Shown here piece after piece: positions 12,282 through 24,692 of a DNA stretch of 64,000 bases. This stretch comes from Hygrocybe punicea (taxonomy: Eukaryota; Basidiomycota; Agaricomycetes; Agaricales; Hygrophoraceae). The DNA is taken from NCBI GenBank assembly GCA_963556145.1, contig OY744470.1, positions 5,456,001-5,520,000 on the forward strand. The letters run 5' to 3'. A model generated the notes under the pieces. It did not search any database. It saw nothing but the letters and a program-made list of their open reading frames with translations, and was not told the DNA's origin. A program made the translations under genes and the position numbers. Every line of letters starts with the position of its first letter. Positions within the stretch are counted from its first letter, which is position 1.

Positions 12282-15201
12282 CTACTGCCTTGCCCGCTTA
12301 GAGCTGCCCTCTTCTCTACCATGCTCATCCCTCTGGCGCTTTGTGCCACTCTCCCCGGACCTTGATAATTTGTCGAGCATCGCGCGAACAGGATCAATAA
12401 CCCCTTGGAGTTCTTCAATCAACGTTCGCTGCTCGACGAGCTCCCCTCGCATGGTATCCATTTCCCTCTCACGCTCCTCGATTAACGATTGTCTAGTGGC
12501 GTTGACAGTTTGCTCCTCGAACAACCGAGTTCGCAGTGCTTCCCACTGGGTATTTGCATTGTCAGCACGGCTAGCTTGCTGATCGAAAACGGATTGTAAT
12601 CCCCTGAAATGCCTCATGAGCGGATGGCTTTCAGGTATGGCAAGCGGAGGTATGGCAAGCGGAGTAGCTTCTGCAAGGCGGAATAAATCAGCTCTTTCGG
12701 AAAGAGTGAGGTTTGACATACGAGCGGTCGCGAAGGAGGAATTTGGTGCTGCCTTGGGTATTTCATTGCGTGTGGCTGCTGGAGGCGCCACGAACGGCCG
12801 CGGTGACGTCGGGCGCATTTCAGGAGCAGGTGGATTTCCGTTGGCTTGACTCGGTGTGTGTGAGCTATCACTTGCCGTGGGTTCTGGAGATGCCCGGAAA
12901 CCCTCCGGATCGCGGTGTGTGGATTGATGTACTCCTGGAGATAGTGGTGGTGGGTCATCCTTGTCGTCGCTATCCCCAGAATCGCTGCTGATCCCAAATT
13001 CTTCAATTCATTGTTAGTAATCAGTTCAGGAATGAAAGCCACGGCTGGCGACTCCACCTAAGTCTTTCGAATCCACAACTTTTGGTTCTTTCATATCTAT
13101 CAATCCGTCCATGGCCCACATGAATGTACGGAATATTGCGGCCTGAGAAGGTTCCTCAATGCCTTTTTGATTTTTAGACCAACTGCTGATTGCAGACGTC
13201 AAACACGGCCCCACCCAGCAGAGACATTCATCCTCTGGATGTACACTGCAATCTGCTGGGATTGCGATGGAAAGGGTTTTGCTGCCCGAGTCCCACATAA
13301 CCTTCGGATATGAAAACCTATAATCCCGTAATACGATGGAAGATGGGTCCACTGAAGGGAGGAGACGTGCTATTGCATTTTGCAGTCGCTCGAAGCCAGG
13401 AATTGTGCCCGCATAACGACGTGTCTTAGTTAGCAGGTTTTCCGCATGACAATAGATATCCTTGAATGCACCTGCACCATCCAAGATTCCTCTGATGCGC
13501 TCCGACTCAACCGTGACAGGAACCATGCCGAGCTCCTTGACCAAGTCATTAGCTGCCTTTTCTGGTTTGCAAGCATACAAAGTCTTGTCCTGGGGCAAAA
13601 CTGGGTCTAAAATCCTCCAGGCAGCGGTGAATGCGGTACGAAAAGCATTTCCAGCAGTGCCATCAACAGGCTTCAAGTGATAAGCAATTGACCCCACCCC
13701 TTGATTGTCATCCGTTAGGATATCACAAGCGACTTGGATTGACAACTCAGGCATGGTCCGAAATGCTATGTCCGCCGCGCTGCCAAGTGCCTGCAGATAT
13801 CGTTGATATTTTGGAGACTTCCCCATGACAATGCCCACTCGGTCCGCAGTGACTTTAAGGTCACCGTGATAGTTCATACCGAGCCGATTAAGGGGAGGAG
13901 CAGATATCAAAACTTGATCCCGGTTGTAGAATATTGGTTGGTCGTCCGATTTGAAAAAGACAAAGTCCGTTCCTGTAACACGCCAGGATTGTGGAGGTGG
14001 AATGATACCGTACATCCCCGAAAAGATGTATTCAGGTTGAAGAGTCCGACTAAGCTCCAGAACGGTGATAGAGACCTCATCTGTGCTGACCAGAGGTACC
14101 TCGTGTGAAGGCTGGCACGCCTCTGCGATGTGCTTGCCTTTGATGGCTAATTGTTGGGTGAACCGGCGTTTGTAGATCCTGACGAGCGTCTTCATAGCCT
14201 TTTTACGTTTTTCGGAAGATACGGGTGTAGGATGAGCCAAGTACAGATCGTCTGTGTCGGATTCATCTTCAGAGGACTCCTCTTTGTGCGGTGCTAATAA
14301 CTCAACATAAGTGAGCGGTAAGCCTATATCAAAGATATTATACCTTGACGCTGGATGACTTCTTCGACCGTCACAGGGGAAAGGTCATCCATTGTGACCC
14401 TTAGAAGATCCTCCTCGTCAGGATTGCGGGCTTTCTTCCAGAGCAACTCTCCGATCTTGTTACCGACTCGGAAGGAAACCTTGGGTTTTGTCGAGGACTT
14501 CGTGGGAGAGTTGATTGGTGAATTATGTTCTCTCAAGTTCGTCTCTACCGCTTCATATAAGTACTGTGTGGCAAGTTTGAAGCCTTTACCCTTTTCTCCC
14601 ACAGCCCAAAGATCCCGGCGGCTGGTACTCGCTCCATCCGTCACGAAGGTTGAAAAGCCGGCGGTAGGGTCCATATGGTTGTTGAAAAAGGTAAAGCCCG
14701 TCATTCCAGTGGAGGCATGTTTCCACATCACCGTACATATTTTGAGATCAGTTGAATAATGTATGAGCCTGAGCTGGGATGGATGGATGACGCCAGACAG
14801 TATGTATATAGGTTCCCAGTCCTTGGCGCGCTTGATCAAGGCACCATGCGGTCCTGTTAAGAGGCCTGGGAGGGTTTGGACCAGATGAGCCTTTCGGTCT
14901 TTTCTCTCCTTGGCTGTCGACCCTCGTAAGTCCTCGCGACGCCAGTCAGCCTGTGATCTGCAGTTGGTGCACTAAGTCTGTAACAAAAAATGAAGCACAT
15001 ACCCACTCACGTTGCAGCTTTTCCTTCAAGACCTGTCCTACTTGGTTTTGAATACTGTAAGGTGGACAAATACATAGTGAGTGGGAATGACGAGGAAGAA
15101 CATCCAACTCACTACTCCTTGACTGCGAAAGGGACATTGTAATATTCAGATACCTCAGCGCAGCCACGGGCCTTCCAGTCCCAGAAAGGCTTGCGTGACA
15201 T
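12282..15201 (-). CDS. GHKL/HSP90-like ATPase-domain protein, fungal, 900 residues
   Basis: Five exons (complement): 15113-15201, 15003-15054, 14344-14950, 13058-14293, 12282-13000; every junction is GT-AG and in frame. The protein begins MSRKPFWDWKARGCAEVSEYYN. Residues ~80-180 look like part of a GHKL-type ATP-binding domain: FTFFNNHMDP, then GEKGKGFKLATQYLYE (165-180), which resembles the G2-type ATP-lid glycine motif. I do not see a clear DxGxG N-box partner, so ATPase activity is inferred only weakly. Residues ~250-660 are a conserved fungal region of unknown role. The last ~240 residues are low-complexity and acidic (ISSDSGDSDDKDD), then proline-rich, then a coiled coil (about 790-870) and a basic tail KRAR. 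The layout is reminiscent of MORC-like chromatin ATPases, but that is a guess. Confidence 0.8.
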
Positions 15202-15657
15202 GAAGACAAGACGAGTTGTGGTGGACGCGATACTAAAATGTGATCACCTGACGCCTTGTGCGGTCATCGGCCCGGGTTTCTAGGTTCGGGTTTATGGCGT
15301 TCAGAGCTTCCTGGTCGCTCTTTGGGCTTTCACCTTGTCTTGATTGCTTCACGTAGCAATGAACGACATTGAACGTTCGACTGGATCACCCTTTCGCCGA
15401 CAACTCGACACACGGTCGATCTTTTTCAACTCCTTCGTTCAACAATCCCCGTTCATATATCTGTGGTTGCCGACTCCTGGACCATGTCTAATGTGAAAAT
15501 TGATCGATTGATTCCCCATTCGAAGTACACATTATCCATAAGCACACACAAAAGTAGACCAATGAACCAAAACAGCGGTAAATGGGACGAAATAGCATAC
15601 GGGAAAGCAAAAACGACGCGGCTCCTCTTCGTGCCTTTTATCCACTTCGCACTGTGT
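15202..15657. other. intergenic promoter region of the ATPase-like gene
   Basis: 456 bp between two genes on the minus strand; should hold the 3' UTR of the membrane-protein gene and the promoter of the ATPase-like gene. No further gene seen. Confidence 0.55.
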
Positions 15658-18336
15658 TCATTTGCGGCTCTTTGAGACTGGGAGAGAGAAGGATTTCCGT
15701 CGTTCTGGACGGAGAACGGTACCTTCTTGGTATCCAGGCTCGTCATTCGTCACGATTTGCATGGTTCGGATATTCATTCGGAACCTTTTGTTCTGCAATG
15801 CCGCCTCGATGTCCTCTTGGCGCTTTCGCCCAGCTAGTAATTCCCCAATATGTGTCTGAGCTCCAATGGACATTGCTGAAGCGATCGTCCCGGGGTGATG
15901 TGCAAGACGGAGATATTCGTGCTCCCGACGATGGGCGAGCTGCACGATGGTCCCCATAACGGCGATTACGATCAGAATTATAGCTACAATGTGCACCGCA
16001 ACCGTACTGAAATTTCCCAAAACAAAAAGACATTATCAGTCAAACGATTTGATTTTTAAGGGGCTCATCAATTCTAACCTCAACCACAAACGCTTGAGTA
16101 TCAGAGTAACGTTCATCTTCATAGGCTGCGGGGTGGACAAGAAGTATGCTGTCTGAGCAAGTAGTTTCAGGTACGTAGTCTGCAGGAGCGATAAACAAAT
16201 CTGTGTCAGCAAATCTATGTGAGATGGCGCAAACTATGTGTATGACTCACGTAGACCCGTTTTGAAATTGGGACCATAGCGTTACTGTCGTAAATCAAGG
16301 TTGTACCGTTGAAGCTGCGTTCGGCATATTCAAACATGGCCGCGGGCAACTGCAACGCGATTGCTTGCTCCCTTTGAAGATTCACTTCGGTGGTGCTGGT
16401 CAGGTTGAACCCAATACCGTTGAATGCACTACCATTGAGAGGTGGTCCAGTTACATTGCCGGATAACGACGAATAAGGGCTTCCTGCAGTAAAGTTTCCA
16501 AGATCCGTCAAGTTCTGAATGTTGCCCGACACGAGATCAAGCTCGATCTTGACGTTGTGGAGGGAAATGGTAGGATTACAGATGACCGCACTTGACGCAA
16601 CCTGAGGAAGAAATGTAAAGAACCAGAAGACAACGGGTCTATTCAAAGTCAAATTAGTGTTTTTTATCTTCCAAAGGCAACATAATTTACCTTAAAGTGG
16701 CTTCTGAATCGTCAGTGGGTCCGCATTGTAAGATGTCAGTTCCTGCGAGACGTTTTAGTAACGGGTGATACAAAGGCAGAATCCGAGTTACCAAACGATG
16801 TAGTGTCATTCTTATCTATAGTCCAGGAAACATAGCACCCATCACCACTCGTCACGGTAGCTGTCCACCCGGCATCACCACCAAGTGTGGCTAAGTTAAC
16901 CTACATTGCACACAAGTCAGCGTCGCGGTTTGGTGTGTTGGTTACTTAATGACGGCGTACAGGTGGAGCTGCAACACAACCAGGGTCGGAAAGGATACCA
17001 GCCGTATTAACCGAAAACGATCCGATCTGGCCAAGATAACTTGGCATCTGGTAACCAATACAGTGAATTTGAATCTAACAAGGAGAATACGTTGCGAAAT
17101 GTACTTCAAACGAGCCTACGGTCCAGCCATCGTGAATGAAAAGTGGATCTGTGAGATTATAGAGGATGGCGGCGGAGGCATATCCTGCGGCAGTGACGAA
17201 GCCTGTCAAGGGTATGAACGGTTGTTAGTATTAACCATATCAGCAAGCAAACAATTGAAATTACCGGCTAAATCCGTGAATTCAGTGTCCTGGTTTAGCC
17301 CAATGGCGGCCAAGTTAGTCACGTTGAAATCTGATTATTGAAATAAACGTCAAGCTTTGATAGGCCGGAGCATCGCAAGGTTTACAAACAGGGCTGCGGG
17401 TCCCAAGGTGTATCTCGTGGGGCCAACAGGACACTTGCCAGAGGCTGAAGCGCTAGGCACATCAACACCACCAAACTTGTGATGAAAATTAAAACATGTC
17501 CATTCGACCACGCGCGTGACCAGGCCACGAATTTACTGTTCGGAGGGGTGAGCTCATGATAAAAGTCGTGGAAGAAAGTAGTCGTGACCTACTTCTCGCG
17601 GGTGTAGTCCAGTAAAAGGCTGTGTTCAGGTGGAGAATCTCCACGTATGAGATCTACATAGGGCTGTTGAAAGATTGGTCAAGAGCTGTATAATTGAGCA
17701 TAAAAAAGCATCAACTTGTAATCTTTTTATCTCGACATCTGTCCAAGCCCACATGCCGACGATAATAATGGCCAAGAAGGAAGGAGGAAGCGACTATCAT
17801 ACGGCTTTACTCCATAAATGTAATCAAGAACGTGGATGAAGACATACGATAATATAATGGAGGACTTGACCCCCTTCAGCTGAGAAGCCGTGCGGGACTG
17901 AGAATCCTGCAACCCCGGATAAGAGAGAACGACGAAAACTAGATGATTTACGTACCCGAATTAAGGTTACTGAAGTAGAGAGCAACCTCGAGTCCAATGG
18001 CAAGGAGAACGAGGCCACCGAAGAATGGAATCCAAAACCAGAGCTTTAGAGGGATCGGAATCCAGACTGGCAGTTGGAAAATTGGATCGGTGGATTCTAG
18101 CCGAGCAACTGTCGAGATTAGAGGACTGGAAAAATACAAGCGACTATTGAACCTTTAGGATTTTCTAGCTTATTCGTTGCAAGGTGCATCGAGGTGGTGA
18201 TTTCGCCGGGAGAGCCGGGAGGCGTTTCGCTAGGCTGGATCCAAAATGATAAGTGATGTATCTGATGATATTCAAGGATAAAGGTGTAACTGACTTCTTG
18301 GTAGTATTGTAATAACGGAGCATTGTGCTGGGACAT
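15658..18336 (-). CDS. DUF3433-family multi-pass membrane protein
   Basis: Fifteen exons (complement): 18295-18336, 18153-18234, 17956-18108, 17848-17906, 17716-17793, 17593-17663, 17390-17535, 17265-17330, 17105-17202, 16961-17047, 16792-16900, 16691-16742, 16251-16638, 16079-16179, 15658-16006; 626 residues, all junctions in frame. The order matches fungal DUF3433 proteins: a short cytosolic N-terminus, a first membrane segment (PLKLWFWIPFFGGLVLLAIG), a second (LPPSFLAIIIVGMWAW, followed by TDVEIKRLQPYVDL and LLLDYTR), then a third (VLIFITSLVVLMCLALQPLAS). A long extracellular domain with many N-glycosylation sequons (NVT, NLT, NGT, NFT) follows. A last membrane segment (VHIVAIILIVIAVMGTIV) leads to a cytosolic tail. 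The first intron-to-exon joins include a 44-bp intron at 18109-18152. Function of the family is unknown. Confidence 0.85.
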
Positions 18337-18776
18337 TTCGGAAACTGTTCAGAAGGGCAAAGACCCGCGAAGGCGTGGTGGGTGCTTCTTTATACATCGG
18401 TGTGCCTGGGCTCTGCAAAGCCTCGGTAAAGTTCGAGGCCCGCACATCACCACCTTCCCTATCCAGTTGCGAGATTTTCGTCCAACAACCATCTGCCACT
18501 GACTGCCAGCGATAATGTATCTTTTACAAATCTTGTGAGGAAGCTGCAGTCAGAAAATTTTAGCAGACTCAAATTCCATCGCTGTGTTCTGTGAAGAAAG
18601 CGAGTCAGTTATTTATAGTTCCGGTGTTTTCCAACATCCGTGATCACGGCGCACTGTTGCTTAGATATAGATTCGTGTGCCTCGGTCCATACTGGCATGC
18701 AAATGCGCCTGAAGTTCACTTGTAATATTTTCAGACTGAAACAAATCGTGATGCATTCAAGTGGTGATAGTACAAA
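18337..18776. other. upstream region of the membrane-protein gene
   Basis: About 440 bp between the membrane-protein start codon and the left end of the foldback element. No gene recognised; presumably promoter and 5' UTR. Confidence 0.5.
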
Positions 18777-19572
18777 CACAGGGTGCACAGTAGCATACCA
18801 TGTCACACAGTATCTTGAAAGTACTTGACAAGTATACTAAATATCATTACCAGAACTTTCAGCATGGTATTGTAACAGTATTCAGATATAAACTACAATA
18901 CTTGTGCTCAAATTCATCTGAAAGTATGAAGGAAAATGAGACTTATACCTTTTCAATAACATCAAGCCTTTTGTTTCACTACTTTTACTGTATTTACAGC
19001 AAAGTGCTGTATAGTTTGGATAGAATACTTGCAGCCTAAGATGAATCAAAGTATTAAACCAGTAAGGAAGTTGGGGCACTTTTACTATTAGGATACCTTT
19101 TGAATCCTATCAAGATACAGGATGAAATAGTATAGTACTGTTGCCATATTTTGGATTTAAGATACTTTGTCAATACTTTTAAGATACTTTTTCAATACAT
19201 TTAAGATACTGTGTCAATACTTTTAAGATACTATTTCAATACTTTTAAGGTACTCTTTCAACGCATCTAAGATACTGTTTCAATATCCTTAAAGAACTTT
19301 GAAAAATAGTATAGTACTGCTTCAATACTGTTCAGATACTTTGCAAAATGGTATTGGACAGTTATTTAATGCTAAAACCCAGGGAAATATGGGGCTGGGA
19401 ATTAGGATTCTGAAGTTCTGGGAATTCTGAGAATTGGAATTGCAATACTGGGAATGCTAGGAATGGGCATTTCAAAGTGCAGGCTTTGGGATTCTGAGAA
19501 TTGTAATTCCAAGAGTGTGAGAAGTTTGGAAAGTAGAATTCTGAAATTGTGGGAGATTAGGGATTTGGAAGT
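18777..19572 (+). repeat. outer arm (left) of foldback element, 796 bp
   Basis: Inverted copy of 27456-28251. It contains many short AAGATACT/TCAATACTTTTAAGATAC-type direct repeats between 19140 and 19340. Confidence 0.9.
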
Positions 19573-19727
19573 CAACAATGATGAGAATTGAAATCCTGAA
19601 AATATGCATATTAATGCAAATTCCAAGAATGGGAATCCAAATGCAGGAAATTGGGAATCCAGATTCAGCAGATTGGGAATCCAGATGCAGGGAATTGGGA
19701 ATCCATTCAATTCAATTCCGTGCAATT

Positions 19728-20428
19728 CCTCGGTCCACGAGTGGCTCAGCAGTATTTGTGTCGACTGCAGCAAGCTCAAAAGACAATTCCGTGCAAATTC
19801 CAACCAATTCCAAACAATTCCGTGCAATTCCTCGATCCATGAGTGGCTCAGCAGTATTTGTGATGTGTCCTGTGAGCTCAAAGGAGAATTCCATGCAAAT
19901 TCCAACCAATTCCAAACAATTCTGTGCAATTCCTCGGTCCACGAGTGGCTCAGCAGTATTTGTGTCGACTGCAGCAAGCTCAAAAGACAATTCCGTGCAA
20001 ATTCCAACCAATTCCAAACAATTCCGTGCAATTCCTCGATCCATGAGTGGCTCAGCAGTATTTGTGATGTGTCCTGTGAGCTCAAAGGAGAATTCCATGC
20101 AAATTCCAACCAATTCCAAACAATTCCGTGCAATTCCTCGGTCCACGAGTGGCTCAGCAGTATTTGTGTCGACTGCAGCAAGCTCAAAAGACAATTCCGT
20201 GCAAATTCCAACCAATTCCAAACAATTCCGTGCAATTCCTCGATCCATGAGTGGCTCAGCAGTATTTGTGATGTGTCCTGTGAGCTCAAAGGAGAATTCC
20301 ATGCAAATTCCAACCAATTCCAAACAATTCCGTGCAATTCCTCGGTCCACGAGTGGCTCAGCTGTATTTGTGATGTGTCCTGTGAGCTCAAAGGAGAATT
20401 CCATGCAAATTCCAACCAATTCCAAACA
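19728..20428 (+). repeat. 102-bp tandem repeat in dimeric (204-bp) register, left inner arm
   Basis: Units begin CCTCGGTCC or CCTCGATCC at 19728, 19830, 19932, 20034, 20136, 20238 and 20340, exactly 102 bp apart. Type A (CGGTCCACGAG, GTCGACTGCAGCAAG) and type B (CGATCCATGAG, GATGTGTCCTGTGAG) alternate, so the higher-order unit is 204 bp. Because 102 is divisible by 3, the array stays open in several frames on both strands. Confidence 0.92.
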
Positions 20429-20528
20429 NNNNNNNNNNNNNNNNNNNNNNNNNNNNNNNNNNNNNNNNNNNNNNNNNNNNNNNNNNNNNNNNNNNNNNNN
20501 NNNNNNNNNNNNNNNNNNNNNNNNNNNN
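20429..20528. other. assembly gap (100 N)
   Basis: 100 consecutive Ns at the expected palindrome centre. The round number suggests a placeholder gap of unknown true size. Confidence 0.98.
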
Positions 20529-21092
20529 GCACGGAATTGTTTGGAATTGGTTGGAATTTGCACGGAATTGTCTTTTGAGCTTACACGACACATCACAAAT
20601 ACAGCTGAGCCACTCATGGACCGAGGAATTGCATGGAATTGTTTGGAATTGGTTGTAATTTGCACGGAATTGTCTTTTGAGCTTACAGGACACATCACAA
20701 ATACAGCTGAGCCACTCGTGGACCGAGGAATTGCACGGAATTGTTTGGAATTGGTTGGAATTTGCACGGAATTGTCTTTTGAGCTTGCTGCAGTCGACAC
20801 AAATACTGCTGAGCCACTCGTGGACCGAGGAATTGCACTGAATTGTTTGGAATTGGTTGGAATTTGCACGGAATTGTCTTTTGAGCTTGCTGCAGTCGAC
20901 ACAAATACTGCTGAGCCACTCGTGGACCGAGGAATTGCACGGAATTGAATTGAATGGATTCCCAATTCCCTGCATCTGGATTCCCAATCTGCTGAATCTG
21001 GATTCCCAATTTCCTGCATTTGGATTCCCATTCTTGGAATTTGCATTAATATGCATATTTTCAGGATTTCAATTCTCATCATTGTTGACTTC
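20529..21092 (-). repeat. right inner arm of foldback element (102-bp repeats)
   Basis: Reverse-complement copy of the left inner arm: four or more 102-bp units, then the unique stretch ending CTCATCATTGTTGACTTC. The ACTTC (21088-21092) is the target-site copy of the LTR insertion. Confidence 0.9.
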
Positions 21093-22752
21093 TGTTACGT
21101 TTCCAACTCCGCTTCCAACCCCGATGCCCATTCCGATACCCACCATGACGATTCTGCACTGCACACCTTCCTTTTTCATTTCTTTTTGTCCTTTGTCTTC
21201 CTTTCAACGTCATTGTTTCTTCATTCGGACATCCTTGTATTTTCTTATCCTTGTTCTCTTTTTGTCCCTTCTTCTAGAACAATCCAGACCGACCATGGAC
21301 ATATCCCACGTGACCTTGTTGTACCCGAATAGTCTCCTTGCCGACGGACATCATCGCTATTGTCTTTTCCCTCGCCCTGACATATTGTTGACTTCATCCC
21401 ACGACAAACCAATTCACAATGGCTGTACTCCCGACACAGCTCATTACCGTAATTGTTATTGGCAGCGTTGCCATCACCTTCCTGATCGGTTTCTACTTTG
21501 TTATGATCTATCTTTGGCATCGGCATCGAAACCCTTCCACCATTGATACTTCTGACTTCCACCTCAACAATATCTCGACACGTAATTGACAATTGCCATT
21601 CCCGGATATATGGTTTCCACTTTCGTATTCTGTGCCTACCATTATCCTCCCTGACGATCCGACGACATTCCTCACCTGCACGCATGCCCTGGACAATCCT
21701 CGATCACGGGACATTTCACTGTTCTCTCTAATCCGACCATTGCCGAAGCACATTCTTTTGGACTTCGACCACAGACCATACGACTTCCCAAACAGTGAAC
21801 CAACCCCTATTGCATATTGTTCGCACGACACCGCTTCAATGCAGTACCCGACGACTTGTTCCCACAGCTTGTCACTCGTGCCATGACTCGAAACCTGGAC
21901 CCACATTCATTTAACCTTTTCCATCTATAACCTTGATATCTCCCACACTCGTTTACAATGATACCCTTTCTTGGACGAATACCGACATCAAGTGGACCTT
22001 CTTGTTCCACAAACAGGACAAGACACCGCTCCTCGATATGTCATCAACAGACATCGTCATCCGGTACAGCTTATGCTGTTCACATGTCTGACCTCGACTA
22101 GCCCACCGTCCTAGTTGGTTTTCCTTCCACACATTCCTTTGTTTTCTTTCTTGCAAACCTTGCCACTACATCCACACCACCTCAAGACATTCTCATCACC
22201 AATCCCACACTGGATGATACCCATCTTCGACCCGACCGTGCAATGCACTTGCCAGATTGCACACTTGCTTGTTACAGCAAGTGTAGACCCCGAATAGGCA
22301 ATTCTGCACATCACATGATCCGATGACAAATCATCCGAGTCATCTGGACCTCACCTCTCCCTCAATGACACCCGGGCCTCCAGTTGGATCGCGAGAACAT
22401 CGACATGAGGACGCCTCATGTGCGCCTCATGGTGAACACATGGTAGAGTTGGACATGTTATGGCTTCATGGTTGTATTTCTGTTTACCTCCCCTCAAGAC
22501 CAGTCACTATATATACTGTTCTTGTTGTTGGTTCGGACTTTTTCTTCTTTTCCTTTCTTTACGTTTAGTCTGGTTCTTGGGGCAGACCCCCTTGTCTTGG
22601 GTAACCCCCACGGCTCGCAATGACTTTAGACCATGAACCTCCCCCCTTGTAGCAGTGTTATCTATCAATGAAACTGCTGTTCTTCCCTCTGGAAACCGCC
22701 CCCCTGTTAAGTTGATTGTTGCCGGAGCCCGCTGCAGAAGCGATCCGTAACA
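21093..22752 (+). repeat. 5' LTR, family 1
   Basis: 1660-bp direct copy of 25796-27455, TG...CA ends. TATATATA at 22508-22515 is a likely LTR promoter element. Confidence 0.95.
22508..22515 (+). promoter_or_regulatory. LTR TATA box
   Basis: CACTATATATACTG context. It is conserved at 27211-27218 in the 3' LTR and at 52811-52818 in the solo LTR, and recognisable as a one-base variant near 58275-58285 in the reverse solo LTR. Confidence 0.6.
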
Positions 22753-23502
22753 AAAGACTAAACGTTTCCCAACTCCCCCGACATTCAACTTTCGACATGA
22801 ATGAACGAACCCCCTCCTCCCTTCCGAATCTCTCCCTCGTCCTCCCCTACACCCTCTTCCTCCTCTCCTCCTCCCGACTTTATTCCTCCCTCAACCCTGA
22901 CCCCACACGAATGGACGAACGAACGATGCTAGCCTGTTATTGATGCAGACCTGAAATCTGTTGATGTACACTAGCCACCCGGACCCCTGAACGAATGTTG
23001 AATACTCCGAATGGTCAACCTCAAGACTGCCGCCCTGCAAATTATTTATGGTTTATCCATAATAATTGCTCAAGCCCAAACCTGGAACCCGAATCGAAAT
23101 AAACCCCTGACTAATGTCACCACTGTCATTCCACACTTTGATATGATAATTACGACATGAAATGATGCAATGGACATGACTTGTCATTGTCCCAGATGCA
23201 GAAGGACACTGCTAGACAAACCAATCGCTGGAAGTATCCCACCTACATGACTCAAATATGTTTTGGTTGTACCAGACATATTACGACTCCCTCTCCATGG
23301 ATGAACCGAAAGCAATGAATCCTTCAAACCGCCTTTCTACCCTTCCTTCCACCACCTCCCTCCCATCTCCTCACCAAATGCAGAAAGCCCAGAGAAAGCC
23401 AGTATGCATATGAAGCCCTGATTTCTGAAATGACCTGTACATGTGACAAAGAGAAGTGGTTGATCTTAGTAGTCTGTTGGAACAGATGAAAGGGGACCCT
23501 CT

Positions 23503-24204
23503 TTGTTTGACATGGATGAACGAACCACCAAGACTATGATGATTGTCATGAACGGAACACATACGAAATACCACTCCTTACCAATTTGGATAGCGCGGAT
23601 CGGCATATCAGGTGATATCCCGCTACACACCCTCTTTTTCTGGAACTTTGATCCCCGATCATACATACGAATCCACGAGGCAACCAAAACCCTGGTACAT
23701 GGACCGATCACTGGAAACTCCGACACGATGCTGACAACGAGGCATGGTAATTACCGAAGACGGAAAACTTCTTTAAACCACCCACCTGTCGTCACCCTGG
23801 CCAACCTCTGCCCCCCAGACCACCCATACCCATGGCCTGACCGCCGGTCCTGGAGTGACCCCTACGTTTGGTGTTTGCTCGACCGTCCTGACGACTGGGT
23901 TGACTATATTAGTTGGAACGATCCTCGCATCCCCCACCTGGTCACCATCCACGATATTTTCCTTGGTCCTATCTTACAGGAACTACATCGACTTCGCAAC
24001 CGTCTACGGCCTACCGCACAAAGAAATCATCGCATTCAGACCCTCATCCACGAATTACAAGTTCTCCTCGATTTTGACGTACCATTCCATCGACTTGTTG
24101 TTCGGATCCCCGCTCCTCATCTTGCACCCGTACCCCAGAATCATCGTGACACACGTATCGTCCAGCATCCTCGACACCGTCCCCACCGTCGACATCGACA
24201 ATGA
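23503..24204 (+). CDS. unknown protein in the LTR-element interior, ORF 1 (233 residues)
   Basis: An open frame starting MFDMDERTTKTMMIV. It is rich in Arg, Pro, His and Trp (PYPWPDRRSWSDPYVW; WVDYISWNDPRIPHLV) and has a basic C-terminus. No zinc knuckle, protease or polymerase motif is visible and I do not recognise a family. Its stop overlaps the next start as ATGA (24201-24204), an arrangement that would suit coupled translation or two exons of one product. It could be a gag-like remnant, captured host sequence, or chance. Confidence 0.35.
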   Translation: MFDMDERTTKTMMIVMNGTHTKYHSLPIWIARIGISGDIPLHTLFFWNFDPRSYIRIHEATKTLVHGPITGNSDTMLTTRHGNYRRRKTSLNHPPVVTLANLCPPDHPYPWPDRRSWSDPYVWCLLDRPDDWVDYISWNDPRIPHLVTIHDIFLGPILQELHRLRNRLRPTAQRNHRIQTLIHELQVLLDFDVPFHRLVVRIPAPHLAPVPQNHRDTRIVQHPRHRPHRRHRQ

Positions 24205-24692
24205 GTCTCGACGTACCCTTTATCTTCGATGATCTGGACAATGAGCTATATTTTGGTGCAGTGAACATTTGCGGTGAAGAACATCCGACTCCCCCCATTG
24301 ATGACTTTGATGCGTACATGGACAGTCTCACTGATCTCCCGACACCCCCTCGAAAAGTAACCCACCGACTGCATATAGAGATGGATGATGAATACCGAGC
24401 ATGGTTGTATTCTCCACCTCTTGTCTCGCTCCAAACCCAGTCACGTCGCCGCTCTCCACTTCTTCCCCAATCCCAGAAAAAGAAACTCGACCGTGCACAC
24501 CGTTCTGACGGCCATAACATGCAGAACAAACGCTCGAGACATGGGACCAAAGAACCCGATTATCATCGTCATGCCTTATTTCGTGCAATGCATGAGCGTA
24601 TGGTGAAGGGGAAGGAGAATGACATCCATGGATTGGATTGGAGATTGATGTTGTTTGTGAAAGGATACACCCCTGTCATGTATGATTCATAG
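24201..24692 (+). CDS. unknown protein in the LTR-element interior, ORF 2 (163 residues)
   Basis: Begins MSLDVPFIFDDLDNELYFG and continues with acidic and proline-rich stretches (PTPPIDDFDAYMDSL, DLPTPP), then a basic region (QSQKKKLDRAHR, NKRSRHG) that could act as a nuclear localisation signal. No recognised domain. It overlaps the preceding frame by four bases. Codon content looks more protein-like than the surrounding interior, but this is a subjective reading. Confidence 0.35.
   Translation: MSLDVPFIFDDLDNELYFGAVNICGEEHPTPPIDDFDAYMDSLTDLPTPPRKVTHRLHIEMDDEYRAWLYSPPLVSLQTQSRRRSPLLPQSQKKKLDRAHRSDGHNMQNKRSRHGTKEPDYHRHALFRAMHERMVKGKENDIHGLDWRLMLFVKGYTPVMYDS

Noticed and set aside
19402..21082. 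Long open frames (up to 456 residues) on both strands across the foldback arms
   Set aside because: They arise because the 102-bp repeat is a multiple of three and is mirrored, and they run through the N gap; no protein-like composition or domain.
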